A stretch of 29,752 bases of DNA from Lachnospiraceae bacterium UBA7179 (GTDB lineage: Bacteria > Bacillota > Clostridia > Lachnospirales > Lachnospiraceae), in the NCBI GenBank assembly GCA_002491195.1, contig DKVL01000102.1, forward strand, positions 1 to 29,752, given 5' to 3'. Below are positions 22,798 through 29,752 of the stretch, piece after piece. How positions within the stretch are numbered: the first letter of the stretch is position 1; each line of letters starts with the position of its first letter. A model generated the notes under the pieces. That model ran no database searches. It was not told the origin of the DNA and saw only the letters and a list, made by a program, of their open reading frames with translations. Position numbers and translations under genes: made by a program.

Positions 22798-22867
22798 GCT
22801 TCCTTCCGCCGGTATTATCCGGTTCAAGTAATGAGGGTAAAGTCTCAGCGATGTGCACCCCTAGCGT
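22798..22867 (-). ncRNA. TPP riboswitch (THI element)
   Basis: Read on the minus strand, the diagnostic pieces occur in order: GGGGTGC, GCTGAGA, ACCCTCATTACTTGAACC, GGATAATACCGG and CGGAAGGAAG. This is the conserved thiamine pyrophosphate aptamer (pyrimidine-sensor GCTGAGA and pyrophosphate-sensor GGATAAT...GGAAG). It should turn thiT off when thiamine is plentiful. Confidence 0.95.
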
Positions 22868-22880
22868 TTGTACAGGAACA

Positions 22881-22909
22881 ACTATACCTTTCTTTTGCGC
22901 TGTTGTCAA
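22881..22909 (-). promoter_or_regulatory. Promoter of the TPP riboswitch-thiT unit
   Basis: Minus-strand TTGACA (22904-22909), 17 bases, TATAGT (22881-22886), beginning only 15 bases past the bceB stop codon. Confidence 0.75.
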
Positions 22910-22923
22910 GAGGATTTTTTGTA

Positions 22924-24936
22924 TTATTCATATACAATCTTATAATAACTTCTCGATGTGAACCTGAACACGATAAAGTAAATCGCCGCAAACACCACAA
23001 CCGTCACCGCCAGACAGACCACAAACAGCGATGTGTTGGCAAGTCCAAATACCATCAGCATCAGTTTTAACATTGGAAACGCCATCACAAGGTGGATCAC
23101 CGCAACCGTGATCGGCAGGAAAAATACAGTGCGCACCTGCGTGTTGATCGCTTTTTTAACCATATCGCGGCTCATACCTACTTTTGTCATGATCGCAAAC
23201 CGCTCCCTGTCCTCAAATCCCTCCGAGATCTGCTTGTAATAAATGATCAGCACGGTTATCATCAAAAATAAGATTCCAAGAAACAGTCCAAGAAACAGAA
23301 ATCCGCCGTTCATCCCCATATACTCCTCACGCTGTTCCGCTCTGGAATCGATCAGGCTATAGTCAAATCCCGCCTGTGCTTTGCCCGCCTCCACGGCTTC
23401 CCTGACTGCAGAGGCATACATCTTGCGCTCTTCCTGTGTGCCGTCTGTCTCGACACCGACGTGATACTGGATCTCCGCGTCAAAATCCTTCAATGCACTG
23501 TCATCCGCCACAATCAGATAAATCACTTCCGTGTCGCCCAGAAATCCTTCCATCTCCTTGTCGGGAAAGCCTTCTGGCAATTCCAGCCTCCCCGCGATCG
23601 GATACTCCCTGCCAAATACTTTGATGACATCCCCCGTAAACCCGGCAGACGCTGTAACCATCACGCTTCCCTGCGCGAACGCATCAAGCGGCTGTCCGGG
23701 TGTCTGCATGGGCAGACGCCCTGTATACTTCTCATAATCCGCTTTGGTCATCACATAGAGCATTCCCATATCCGAAAAGCCATAGGATGCATCCTCATTG
23801 TCATAAAGCGCGATCTCATTGCCATCGCTGTGTGTCACAAACACAATATTGGTATATTCTGACACTTCTGTCACTTCTCTGCCCTGTTTTTCTGCCTCCG
23901 CCGTAAACAGCTGCAACAGATCTTCCTTCGCCGCAGCGTCAGGAACATTGCCAAAATAAAATGTTGCAGTGACTTCCTCTGCAAACGAGCTCTGCAGCGA
24001 ATCCTCCACGCCCGCATACAGACATACCGTCGTCGACAGGATCACGAGCACCATTGTGGAGAGCACGCAGATATTGGCAAGCCCGACCGCATTGCGCTTC
24101 ATGCGGTACATCATTCCCGATACCGTGATAAAATGAGAAGTCTGATAGTAAAATTTTTTATTCTTTTTCAGCAGCTTGAGGACAGCGATGCTCACAGACA
24201 GAAAAAGCTCGTACGTCCCAACGATGACCAGGATCACTGCCCAGAAAAACAGATTGACCGCCTCCAGGACTCCATCGGCACAAACCGCCAAATAATACCC
24301 TGTAAAAATACATACCAGACCAGTGACCGCGGATACCCACTTAGCCTTCGGCTCACTCTCCCCCACATTGTTTCCATGCAGGAGTGCGATCGGATTGGCG
24401 AGTTTTACCTGAAGGAAATTGTAAAACAGCATCAAGGCGTACACGACCGCAAACAGCTCCGCCGTCTGCAGACAACTCCAGCTCGAAACGTAAAACGGAA
24501 TACTTTCTGACAGTCCTGTCAGTTTGTATAAAAACATTGTCATCAGCTTGTTAAAGACAATCCCACACACAAGACCACCACAGACCGAAATGGTATATAA
24601 GATCACTGCTTCCCATGCCAGCACCTTTGCAATATGCCTTTTCTCCATGCCGAGAATGTTATACACTCCCAGCTCCTTCTTGCGCCGCTTCATCACAAAG
24701 CTGTTCGTGTAAAACAGAAAGATGCACACACAGGCTCCCACGATCACGACACCCATGGTCAGCACGAGACCGATCGTCCCCGCACCGCGCATCGCATTAA
24801 TGCCGTCGTTTCCCTGAATGGCGCGCATGAGGTAGAACATCATGGCAGATACCATGCCCGCCAGTAGATATGGCAGGTAAAACTGCCTGTTATTTTTCAG
24901 ATTGGTCACTGCCAACCTGTAATATAAATGATTCAT
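22924..24936 (-). CDS. bceB: Bce-type ABC transporter permease BceB
   Basis: A 670-residue permease of the peptide-antibiotic sensing and detoxification type. The layout fits the family: about four membrane helices in the first 160 residues (LPYLLAGMVSAMMFYLM, LTMGVVIVGACVCIFLF), further helices to about 310, a large extracellular domain (about 320-530) thought to sense the peptide, and closing FtsX-like helices (FLFLGLFLGILFLMITVLII, LAVTVVVFAAIYFIVF). The bceA stop overlaps an in-frame GTG at 24945, but ATG 24936 has AGGAG about ten bases ahead and the family start MNHLYYRLAVTNLKNN. It works with BceA and signals through BceS. No terminator is visible after it, so transcripts may run into the thiT leader. 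Confidence 0.9.
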   Translation of the reverse strand: MNHLYYRLAVTNLKNNRQFYLPYLLAGMVSAMMFYLMRAIQGNDGINAMRGAGTIGLVLTMGVVIVGACVCIFLFYTNSFVMKRRKKELGVYNILGMEKRHIAKVLAWEAVILYTISVCGGLVCGIVFNKLMTMFLYKLTGLSESIPFYVSSWSCLQTAELFAVVYALMLFYNFLQVKLANPIALLHGNNVGESEPKAKWVSAVTGLVCIFTGYYLAVCADGVLEAVNLFFWAVILVIVGTYELFLSVSIAVLKLLKKNKKFYYQTSHFITVSGMMYRMKRNAVGLANICVLSTMVLVILSTTVCLYAGVEDSLQSSFAEEVTATFYFGNVPDAAAKEDLLQLFTAEAEKQGREVTEVSEYTNIVFVTHSDGNEIALYDNEDASYGFSDMGMLYVMTKADYEKYTGRLPMQTPGQPLDAFAQGSVMVTASAGFTGDVIKVFGREYPIAGRLELPEGFPDKEMEGFLGDTEVIYLIVADDSALKDFDAEIQYHVGVETDGTQEERKMYASAVREAVEAGKAQAGFDYSLIDSRAEQREEYMGMNGGFLFLGLFLGILFLMITVLIIYYKQISEGFEDRERFAIMTKVGMSRDMVKKAINTQVRTVFFLPITVAVIHLVMAFPMLKLMLMVFGLANTSLFVVCLAVTVVVFAAIYFIVFRFTSRSYYKIVYE

Positions 24937-24941
24937 GATCC

Positions 24942-25700
24942 TCACGCTCCTTTCTGCGCAAGCATTGTAAGTGTGTCCGAAACTTTCACGTAAAGCTGCT
25001 GATTGGTCATATTTCCACGATACAGTTGATGAAACACTTCCCCGTCCTTAATAAACAAAACGCGGTCCGCATGGCTCGCGGCATCGGTGCTGTGGGTAAC
25101 CATCAGTATCGTCTGCCCATCGTCGTTGATCTCCCGAAATACCTTCAACAATCCCTCTGTCGCTTTGGAATCGAGCGCCCCCGTCGGCTCGTCTGCAAGG
25201 ATCAGCTGTGGATTCGTGATGATCGCCCGTGCCACCGCTGTCCTCTGTTTCTGTCCGCCCGATACTTCATATGGATATTTCGTTAACAGTTCCAGGATGC
25301 CAAGCCTCTTTGCAATCGGCTCAATGAGCTGCTCCATCTGCGCGACGGATTTTCCCTGCAATACCAGCGGCAGCAGGATATTATCCTTCAGCGAAAAATT
25401 ATCGAGCAGATTAAAGTCCTGAAACACAAATCCAAGATTGTCACGCCGGAAGGCCGACAGTTCCTTCTCCCTGATCGTCGTCAGGTTCCTTCCATTGAGT
25501 AGAACCTCACCGCCTGTCGGTCTGTCAAGCGATGCGAGTATGTTCAACATCGTCGTCTTGCCTGAACCCGACTCCCCCATAACCGCCACATACTCTCCCT
25601 TCTCGACGGAAAAGTTCATGTTTGAAAGTGCCTGAACTTTCGCGCTCCCAAAGCGGGCTGTATAAACTTTGCTTACGTTTTTTACCTCTAAAATGGACAT
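24942..25700 (-). CDS. bceA: Bce-type ABC transporter ATPase BceA
   Basis: A 252-residue ATP-binding subunit of the BceAB transporter. Walker A GESGSGKTT (42-50), the Q-loop FVFQDFNLLD, signature VSGGQKQR, Walker B LILADEPTGALDS and the switch His in MVTHSTDAASHAD are all present. The frame is open to 25745, but AGGAG precedes the ATG at 25700 by six bases and the protein then begins MSILEVKNVSKVY as expected. It overlaps the bceB region as an operon and lies downstream of a Bce-type operator at 25835-25848. Confidence 0.93.
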   Translation of the reverse strand: MSILEVKNVSKVYTARFGSAKVQALSNMNFSVEKGEYVAVMGESGSGKTTMLNILASLDRPTGGEVLLNGRNLTTIREKELSAFRRDNLGFVFQDFNLLDNFSLKDNILLPLVLQGKSVAQMEQLIEPIAKRLGILELLTKYPYEVSGGQKQRTAVARAIITNPQLILADEPTGALDSKATEGLLKVFREINDDGQTILMVTHSTDAASHADRVLFIKDGEVFHQLYRGNMTNQQLYVKVSDTLTMLAQKGA

Positions 25701-25786
25701 CTTTGTCTCCTGCCTTTCTTTATTTTCAATGCTCTTACGTGTCACGATGTGTTTTATTCAATCAACTGTAATTGCAGTATATCAAA

Positions 25787-25829
25787 AAAGAAAAATGTGA
25801 GCTATTTCATTCGCTTACATTTTTCTTTT
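25787..25829. promoter_or_regulatory. Long hairpin in the bceA upstream region
   Basis: AAAGAAAAATGTGAGC (about 25787-25802) pairs with GCTTACATTTTTCTTT (25813-25828), one G-T. T-rich on both ends, it could be an intrinsic terminator in either direction, but it lies upstream of the likely bceA -10 (TATACT, 25776-25781, minus strand), so a role in DNA recognition is also possible. Confidence 0.5.
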
Positions 25830-25834
25830 ATTTC

Positions 25835-25848
25835 TTACACTTTTGTAA
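25835..25848. promoter_or_regulatory. BceR-type operator
   Basis: TTACA-CTTT-TGTAA matches exactly the TNACA-N4-TGTAA consensus described for BceR-like regulators in Firmicutes; flanking bases extend the arms to TCTTACA/TGTAAGA. On the minus strand a further TGTAAG follows 20 bases downstream of the operator's TGTAAG, two helical turns. BceR induction of bceAB is inferred. Confidence 0.7.
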
Positions 25849-25899
25849 GATTTATGTGGTGTTTTATATCTTCAATATTCCGATCTTAAAAATAAAGGC

Positions 25900-25928
25900 T
25901 TTACACTCTTCCGCAAAACCGCTATAAT
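25900..25928 (+). promoter_or_regulatory. Promoter of the 60-residue gene
   Basis: TTTACA (25900-25905), 17 bases, perfect TATAAT (25923-25928), about 45 bases before the start codon. Confidence 0.65.
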
Positions 25929-25972
25929 AATCGTAACAACCAACAGTGCAGCAATGAAAAGGCGGTGATGAT

Positions 25973-26155
25973 ATGGAGGTATTAGACATGACAGATAAAG
26001 AACTGATCGCAATAACCATGGATCGATATGCTGAATTACAGCGTATCAAAAGAGATAACGGCGATCATGAAAATAAGGAACTTGATTATGCCATTAAATT
26101 AACTACAGCGAAGTTATCCTCTTTAGGCGTTAACGTTGAGGATATCGCCTTATAA
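25973..26155 (+). CDS. Small protein between bceA and bceS, function unknown
   Basis: A 60-residue soluble, charged, helix-rich protein (TDKELIAITMDRYAELQRI, then ENKELDYAIKLTTAKLSSLG). I do not recognise a characterised family. AAGGCGG precedes ATG 25973, and GGAGG precedes an in-frame ATG at 25988 by eight bases, so the product may be 55 residues. It has its own promoter (TTTACA-17-TATAAT) and a strong terminator, and it is transcribed against the bce genes around it. Expression signals on both sides make it a credible gene despite its size. It could be an accessory of the Bce module or a cargo of a small mobile cassette. Confidence 0.65.
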   Translation: MEVLDMTDKELIAITMDRYAELQRIKRDNGDHENKELDYAIKLTTAKLSSLGVNVEDIAL

Positions 26156-26184
26156 CAACGAAATAGCTGCCCATAACTTTGACG

Positions 26185-26226
26185 AGTGTAAAGCTTTTAT
26201 TATCAATAAGGCTTTGCACTTTTTTC
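26185..26226 (+). terminator. Intrinsic terminator of the 60-residue gene
   Basis: AGTGTAAAGCTTTTATT (26185-26201) pairs with AATAAGGCTTTGCACT (26205-26220) with wobbles and one bulge, followed by TTTTT and C, about 30 bases after the stop codon. Confidence 0.7.
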
Positions 26227-26271
26227 ATTGAAAAATACAACAACAATGATCAAAACGGTCAATGCATCCTT

Positions 26272-27372
26272 TTATTTTGTAATCACGATCTCCGCTTTCG
26301 TCCCTTTCCCTTTCTCAGAAGTAATGACAAACTGATGCCTTAGCTTGTCGAGGATTGCCTTACAAAGATAGAGTCCTATGCCTGTGGAATATTGGTCGGC
26401 GTGTCCATTGTAGCCCGTGTAACCTTTTTCACAGACTCGTGGCAAATCGTCTGCGCTGATTCCGATCCCCGTATCTTCTATTATAATATGTACGCTTTCT
26501 TTTTCGGCTGCTCTCTCTTCATACCCATGCTTTCGCCCTTCTTCTGTGCCCGGATTTCGACCATCACCTGACAGTGCTGAATCAAGTACCTGAATCGTGA
26601 CGCCGCCCTGTTTCGTGTACTTCACGGCATTGGACAAAAGCTGATCGATCACAAAACCCAGCCATTTCTGGTCAGTGACTGCCCTGATACTTTGCGGCAC
26701 ATAGGTCAGGCGAAGCTGCTTGTGAATAAACTGTTTGGCATACTTATGAATAGAAGGTTTGATCGCATCATCAAGCAGCACGCTCTCGATCACAAAATCA
26801 TTTGTCTGTGCGCCGAGGCGTGTATACTGCAGCGCCATATCGACGTACTGCTCAATCCGGAAAAGCTCACTCTGTTTCTGCTGCGTATTTGTGACACACG
26901 TATCATTTTCTTCGATATCATCGGCATCAAAATATGCGTTCATCTCCTCGTCAAGCAGCAGTTTCAGCGCGGCGATCGGCGTCTTGATCTGATGTACCCA
27001 CATAGAATAATACTCTGTCATATCCTGCTGCCGGTTCATCATTTCCCTATGCATTCTGTCCTCTTCCTGTGCGATCGCATGAATGCAGTCCTGATACTGC
27101 CTTTCATACATGTACTCCGGCTTCTTCATATCATCCGGCGCCGCAACGATCGTTTCCCGCATCTGATCCAGCTGCCGAAAACTTTCGCGGTGTCTGCCAT
27201 ACCCAATCAATACCGCTGCCATTGTGACAAATCCGCACAAAAGCATTCCATATCCGATTTCCCAAAAAGGGATGCCGTTCAAAGACATCGTCGCCGTCAT
27301 CACCAGCGCAATAAACACGATCACCGCAAGCCACCTTATATTTTCCAGAAGATATGCCTTAAAATTTTTCAT
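26272..27372 (-). CDS. bceS: Bce-type sensor histidine kinase BceS
   Basis: A 366-residue intramembrane-sensing kinase. Two membrane helices (about 13-30 and 38-57) are joined by a very short loop, the hallmark of BceS kinases that read transporter activity rather than the ligand. The phosphoacceptor H127 is in MWVHQIKTPIAAL; the N box QLLSNAVKYT, G1 EDTGIGIS and G2 STGIGLYLCK form the ATP site. Its ATG overlaps the bceR stop codon (ATGA). It is separated from bceA by the oppositely transcribed 60-residue gene. Confidence 0.93.
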   Translation of the reverse strand: MKNFKAYLLENIRWLAVIVFIALVMTATMSLNGIPFWEIGYGMLLCGFVTMAAVLIGYGRHRESFRQLDQMRETIVAAPDDMKKPEYMYERQYQDCIHAIAQEEDRMHREMMNRQQDMTEYYSMWVHQIKTPIAALKLLLDEEMNAYFDADDIEENDTCVTNTQQKQSELFRIEQYVDMALQYTRLGAQTNDFVIESVLLDDAIKPSIHKYAKQFIHKQLRLTYVPQSIRAVTDQKWLGFVIDQLLSNAVKYTKQGGVTIQVLDSALSGDGRNPGTEEGRKHGYEERAAEKESVHIIIEDTGIGISADDLPRVCEKGYTGYNGHADQYSTGIGLYLCKAILDKLRHQFVITSEKGKGTKAEIVITK

Positions 27373-28040
27373 CCGATTCTGTACCCGATGCCTTTCTTCG
27401 TCTGTATGAAGTCCGCAAGCCCCGCGCTCTCCAGCTTCTTGCGCAGGCGGTTCACATTCACCGACAGCGTGTTCTCGTCCACATAGCTATCGCTCTCCCA
27501 GAGCCTTGTCATAAGCGTGTCCCTCGCCACCACCTTTTCCTTGTTCTCCATAAGCACCTGCAGAATGCGCAGCTCATTCTTGGTAAGTTCCAGCTTTTGA
27601 TAGCCATAAATCAGTGTCGCTTCTGTCAGATTCAGCATCGCACCCTTGTGCTCTAAAACAGTGCTCTGGCTCACAAAATCATAGCTTCTTCGCAGCATCG
27701 CCTGTATCTTGACTGTCAGAACATCCAGGTCGAACGGCTTTGCAATAAAATCATCCCCGCCCATATTCATTGCCATAACGATATTCATATTATCAGACGC
27801 CGAGGACAGAAAGATAATCGGTACTTTGGAGACTTTGCGAATCTCGCTGCACCAGTGATAACCATTATAAAATGGAAGTTTAATATCCATCAACACCAGA
27901 TGCGGCGATGCGCTGACATACTCTGACATGACATTTGAGAAATCACCTGCACAGACGACCTCATATTCCCAGCTTTCCAGATGACGCTTTAAACTGCCTG
28001 CTATCATCTCATCATCTTCCACAATAAAAATCCTGTACAT
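27369..28040 (-). CDS. bceR: Bce-type response regulator BceR (OmpR family)
   Basis: A 223-residue response regulator. The receiver domain has acidic pocket EDDE (8-11), phosphoacceptor D52 in LVLMDIKLPF, and the conserved Lys in FIAKPFDLD. The C-terminal winged helix follows OmpR pattern (LELTKNELRILQVLMEN, then DENTLSVNVNRLRKKL and KGIGYRIG). It is expected to bind the TTACA-N4-TGTAA site at 25835-25848 upstream of bceA. It overlaps bceS by ATGA and starts two bases after the cobW-like gene. Confidence 0.93.
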   Translation of the reverse strand: MYRIFIVEDDEMIAGSLKRHLESWEYEVVCAGDFSNVMSEYVSASPHLVLMDIKLPFYNGYHWCSEIRKVSKVPIIFLSSASDNMNIVMAMNMGGDDFIAKPFDLDVLTVKIQAMLRRSYDFVSQSTVLEHKGAMLNLTEATLIYGYQKLELTKNELRILQVLMENKEKVVARDTLMTRLWESDSYVDENTLSVNVNRLRKKLESAGLADFIQTKKGIGYRIG

Positions 28041-28042
28041 CT

Positions 28043-29056
28043 CTAACGCTCCATCTCCCAGTAAGTGCGAATTACTTTTTCATTCAAATGCTCCCCGATC
28101 ACGATCAAAACCTCCTGCCCTGTCCTAATCGGTCTAATGACAATATTCTCCTGTGTAGCATTGAGCTCCACCCACTGATTTTTGTCTGTCTGCACAAATC
28201 CCTTGATTCGAAAAACCCGTCCGCACTCCACGTCCTTCATGATACGTTCCGCAGCCTGATAAAGTGCCGCTTCGCTCATGTGCAAGTTCATAAAATACAG
28301 GGAGTCAAAAGCCTCCTTCTGTTCAAACCAGAGTTTCTCATAACTCTCTGACACATACCCGCAATACAGGAGTTCCTCATAATCCTGTGAAGTCAGCTTC
28401 GCCCAGTCTTTGCACAGCAAATCCGCTTTTTCGCCTTCTTTTCCACAGGCCACAGAGTGCAATCCGGGTATCAATTCACGCTCACACACAGCATATTCCT
28501 GAAACCTGCGCCTACAGTGAAATTCTTCCATCGCTTTATTCAGATACCGAACGGTCTCCGCAATCTTTTCTGGCGGAGTCTCCTGTGTTTTGCTCAAAAT
28601 AATTTTTCCAGCATTTGCGATCTGCGAGACCAGCAGGTACCTGGATTCCCGGGATAAATCTTCTTCCATCCCCGCATTCACAACCGCCATGACATTTCCA
28701 ATCTCATACCACTGGTCAAGCGGCTCATCGTGCAGGATATCAAAAAATTCGTCCACGTCAAAGATTCCGGACGGTTCTACCAAGATGCGGTCAAATCCGC
28801 GCATTCCCATGGAAATCAACTTGGTCTTCATACGCCTGTAATGGCAGTCCTTGTCACAGCCTCCCACAATCATCTCAAGTTCACAGTTTTCGCCCACGAT
28901 ATCCTGCAATAGAAGCATATCCACGTTGACCGCACCAAAATCATTTTCCAGTATCGCTATTTTTTGACCAGTTTCCATCAGGTACCTTGCATACTTTTCA
29001 ATAAAAGTCGTCTTTCCGGCGCCAAGAAAACCGGTGATCAGGTCTATTTTAATCAT
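28043..29056 (-). CDS. COG0523/CobW-family GTPase
   Basis: A 337-residue G3E GTPase of the COG0523 group, which includes metal-cofactor insertion and zinc-homeostasis proteins. The P-loop GFLGAGKTT (9-17), the ENDFGAVNVD switch segment (37-46), and EPSG (94-97) are clear. The metal-binding motif is not the usual CxCC: here GGCDKDC has C67 and C71 only. The C-terminal domain (about 240-337; RVFRIKGFVQTDKNQW) is the CobW C-terminal fold. It lies two bases upstream of bceR, so it is probably co-transcribed with bceRS, a pairing I cannot explain. Its metal is unknown. Confidence 0.85.
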   Translation of the reverse strand: MIKIDLITGFLGAGKTTFIEKYARYLMETGQKIAILENDFGAVNVDMLLLQDIVGENCELEMIVGGCDKDCHYRRMKTKLISMGMRGFDRILVEPSGIFDVDEFFDILHDEPLDQWYEIGNVMAVVNAGMEEDLSRESRYLLVSQIANAGKIILSKTQETPPEKIAETVRYLNKAMEEFHCRRRFQEYAVCERELIPGLHSVACGKEGEKADLLCKDWAKLTSQDYEELLYCGYVSESYEKLWFEQKEAFDSLYFMNLHMSEAALYQAAERIMKDVECGRVFRIKGFVQTDKNQWVELNATQENIVIRPIRTGQEVLIVIGEHLNEKVIRTYWEMER

Positions 29057-29139
29057 GATGATTCTATGATCCTTTCCATAACTTCTAAAATCGCCCGTTT
29101 CGCTCTGTCATGAAGGTACGATTCGTTCAACTGATGTTT
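29053..29139 (-). pseudogene. Possible C-terminal remnant of a lost gene before the cobW-like gene
   Basis: A 28-codon open stretch reads LNESYLHDRAKRAILEVM then ERIIESS, an amphipathic helical tail, and its TGA overlaps the cobW-like ATG as ATGA. It has no start codon with a ribosome binding site and is cut off upstream by a stop. The overlap with the next gene suggests the tail of a former upstream gene. Short length means chance cannot be excluded. Confidence 0.3.
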
Positions 29140-29627
29140 ATGATTTCATCCGGACTTATTTTTCCAGGCAGCTCTTCCACACTATATAAATGATAAAACG
29201 AATGATATACTCTTTTCATGTCATGATACTTCCCCGCAGTGTGTATGCCATAAATTTCCTCCACGGAATATGGCAGATTGGGTAAATCCTCTCTCGTAAT
29301 GATCACATAATAATTGTCCGACTCCTTTACCATTTTCGCAAACTCTGTGGTCTTTAAAAAACAATTGTCCTCATCAAGAAAAATAATATAATCATGCAGC
29401 GTCGGAAGTACCAATTTCCAGTCAGGTCCATCCAAAGTGCGGCATTTCTTTTCACACTGGATATCAACGCCAGCGCTTTCCCCCATCCGCGCAGCAAGAG
29501 CTATCATGGAATACAACGTCGTTTTTCCCGTCGCACTGTCCCCGCGGATAATCGTAATATTCCGCTTAATGTCAAATTCATATCGCAGTCTCTTGTTCTG
29601 CACGATGACATGATATTGTCCCCTCAT
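29127..29627 (-). CDS. P-loop ATPase, possibly truncated
   Basis: A 166-residue protein with Walker A GDSATGKTTLY (29-39) and a likely Walker B YIIFLDEDN; the N-terminus RGQYHVIVQNKRLRYEFDI and core match ATP-binding proteins I associate with Clostridia accessory DNA, though I cannot name a characterised member. There are no membrane segments. The C-terminus ends at SPDEIINIS, where I would expect a further domain, and a foreign-looking coding tail follows, so truncation is possible. It starts a few bases after the stop of another gene whose end overlaps its leader, so the two are probably one operon. Confidence 0.6.
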   Translation of the reverse strand: MRGQYHVIVQNKRLRYEFDIKRNITIIRGDSATGKTTLYSMIALAARMGESAGVDIQCEKKCRTLDGPDWKLVLPTLHDYIIFLDEDNCFLKTTEFAKMVKESDNYYVIITREDLPNLPYSVEEIYGIHTAGKYHDMKRVYHSFYHLYSVEELPGKISPDEIINIS

Positions 29628-29630
29628 CTG

Positions 29631-29752
29631 CTAACGCTCCTTTATCCGAAATGCCTCGTCAAGATACTCCTCATAGCTGCAAACAGTCTTTCCCGTATTT
29701 ATCATATAAGCCTCAAATGCCCCCACCGAGCTAGAGCGTGTTTGAAAAATGC
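29631..29752 (-). CDS. 3' end of an unidentified gene, runs off the window
   Basis: Open on the minus strand from the window edge to a TAG at 29631-29633, reading SSSVGAFEAYMINTGKTVC then SYEEYLDEAFRIKER. About 40 codons are visible, with good coding character. I do not recognise the family. The ribosome binding site of the ATPase gene (AAGGAGCG) overlaps this gene's last codons, which indicates coupling. The outermost bases (29730-29752) resemble a repeat also seen at 3197-3219, so the protein sequence there may be repeat-derived. Confidence 0.55.
   Translation of the reverse strand, partial: IFQTRSSSVGAFEAYMINTGKTVCSYEEYLDEAFRIKER
29730..29752. repeat. Possible repeat shared with 3197-3219
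   Basis: GCTAGAG, then TTTGAAA, then GC occur at identical spacing at 29730-29752 and 3197-3219 (18 of 23 bases equal). Its position at the very end of the window fits a repeat that breaks an assembly. Confidence 0.35.

Larger units (their letters stand above)
25891..26220. repeat. Inverted repeats flanking the 60-residue gene
   Basis: AATAAAGGCTTTACACTCTTC (25891-25911) and the reverse complement of 26181-26201 agree at 19 of 21 positions. The left copy contains the -35 of the small gene's promoter; the right copy is the 5' arm of its terminator, whose 3' arm (26205-26220) is a third, direct copy. The unit may be a small mobile or duplicated cassette. Confidence 0.5.

Overview
The window looks like chromosome from a spore-forming member of Clostridia, most probably Lachnospiraceae. 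The evidence is the sporulation/division block (rqcP/yabO, yabP, yabQ, divIC, spoIIE, tilS, hpt, ftsH) in the order known from Bacillus and Clostridia, a CotS-type coat protein, a Lachnospiraceae-style Rpn nuclease gene, strong AGGAGG-type ribosome binding sites, and TTGACA/TATAAT promoters. No rRNA, tRNA, CRISPR array or complete insertion sequence is visible. Most genes lie on the minus strand.

Layout. 1-452: a damaged small membrane-protein gene (frameshift in a G5 tract), ending inside a palindromic repeat. 584-3149: a cytoplasmic GH13 alpha-glucosidase and a divergent AraC-type regulator, probably a local sugar-use module. 3176-4355: an Rpn-family nuclease gene whose promoter carries three LexA-like boxes. 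4402-11799 (minus): the sporulation/division/translation-quality block, read from high to low coordinates as HU, rqcP, yabP, yabQ, divIC, then a 356-bp gap with a 166-bp palindrome and a Spo0A-type promoter, then spoIIE, tilS, hpt, ftsH. SpoIIE here is only the regulatory/phosphatase half, without the usual membrane domain. 11954-17457 (minus): a PEGA lipoprotein, a nitrilase-family amidase, a CotS-like protein, CCA-adding enzyme and a small membrane protein coupled to it. 17662-18274 (plus): a DUF2281/PIN-domain toxin-antitoxin pair. 18455-21715 (minus): a large GH2 glycosidase. 21945-22909: a TPP-riboswitch-controlled thiamine ECF transporter component (thiT). 22924-28040: a Bce-type peptide-antibiotic sensing and resistance module (bceR-bceS, bceA-bceB), split by an oppositely oriented 60-residue gene with its own promoter and terminator. 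28043-29752: a COG0523/CobW GTPase, a P-loop ATPase and the 3' end of an unidentified gene running off the window.

How the parts work together. SpoIIE, YabP, YabQ, CotS and DivIC serve endospore formation and septation; RqcP, TilS, CCA-adding enzyme, Hpt and FtsH are housekeeping functions for translation, purine salvage and protein quality. BceRS should sense a cell-wall-active peptide through BceAB and induce bceAB from an operator (TTACA-N4-TGTAA) upstream of bceA. The most unusual items are the SOS-like promoter of the Rpn gene, the membrane-less SpoIIE behind a conserved 21-bp-spacer Spo0A promoter, the 166-bp palindrome whose arm differences mostly keep G-U pairing on one strand, and a small dispersed palindromic repeat.
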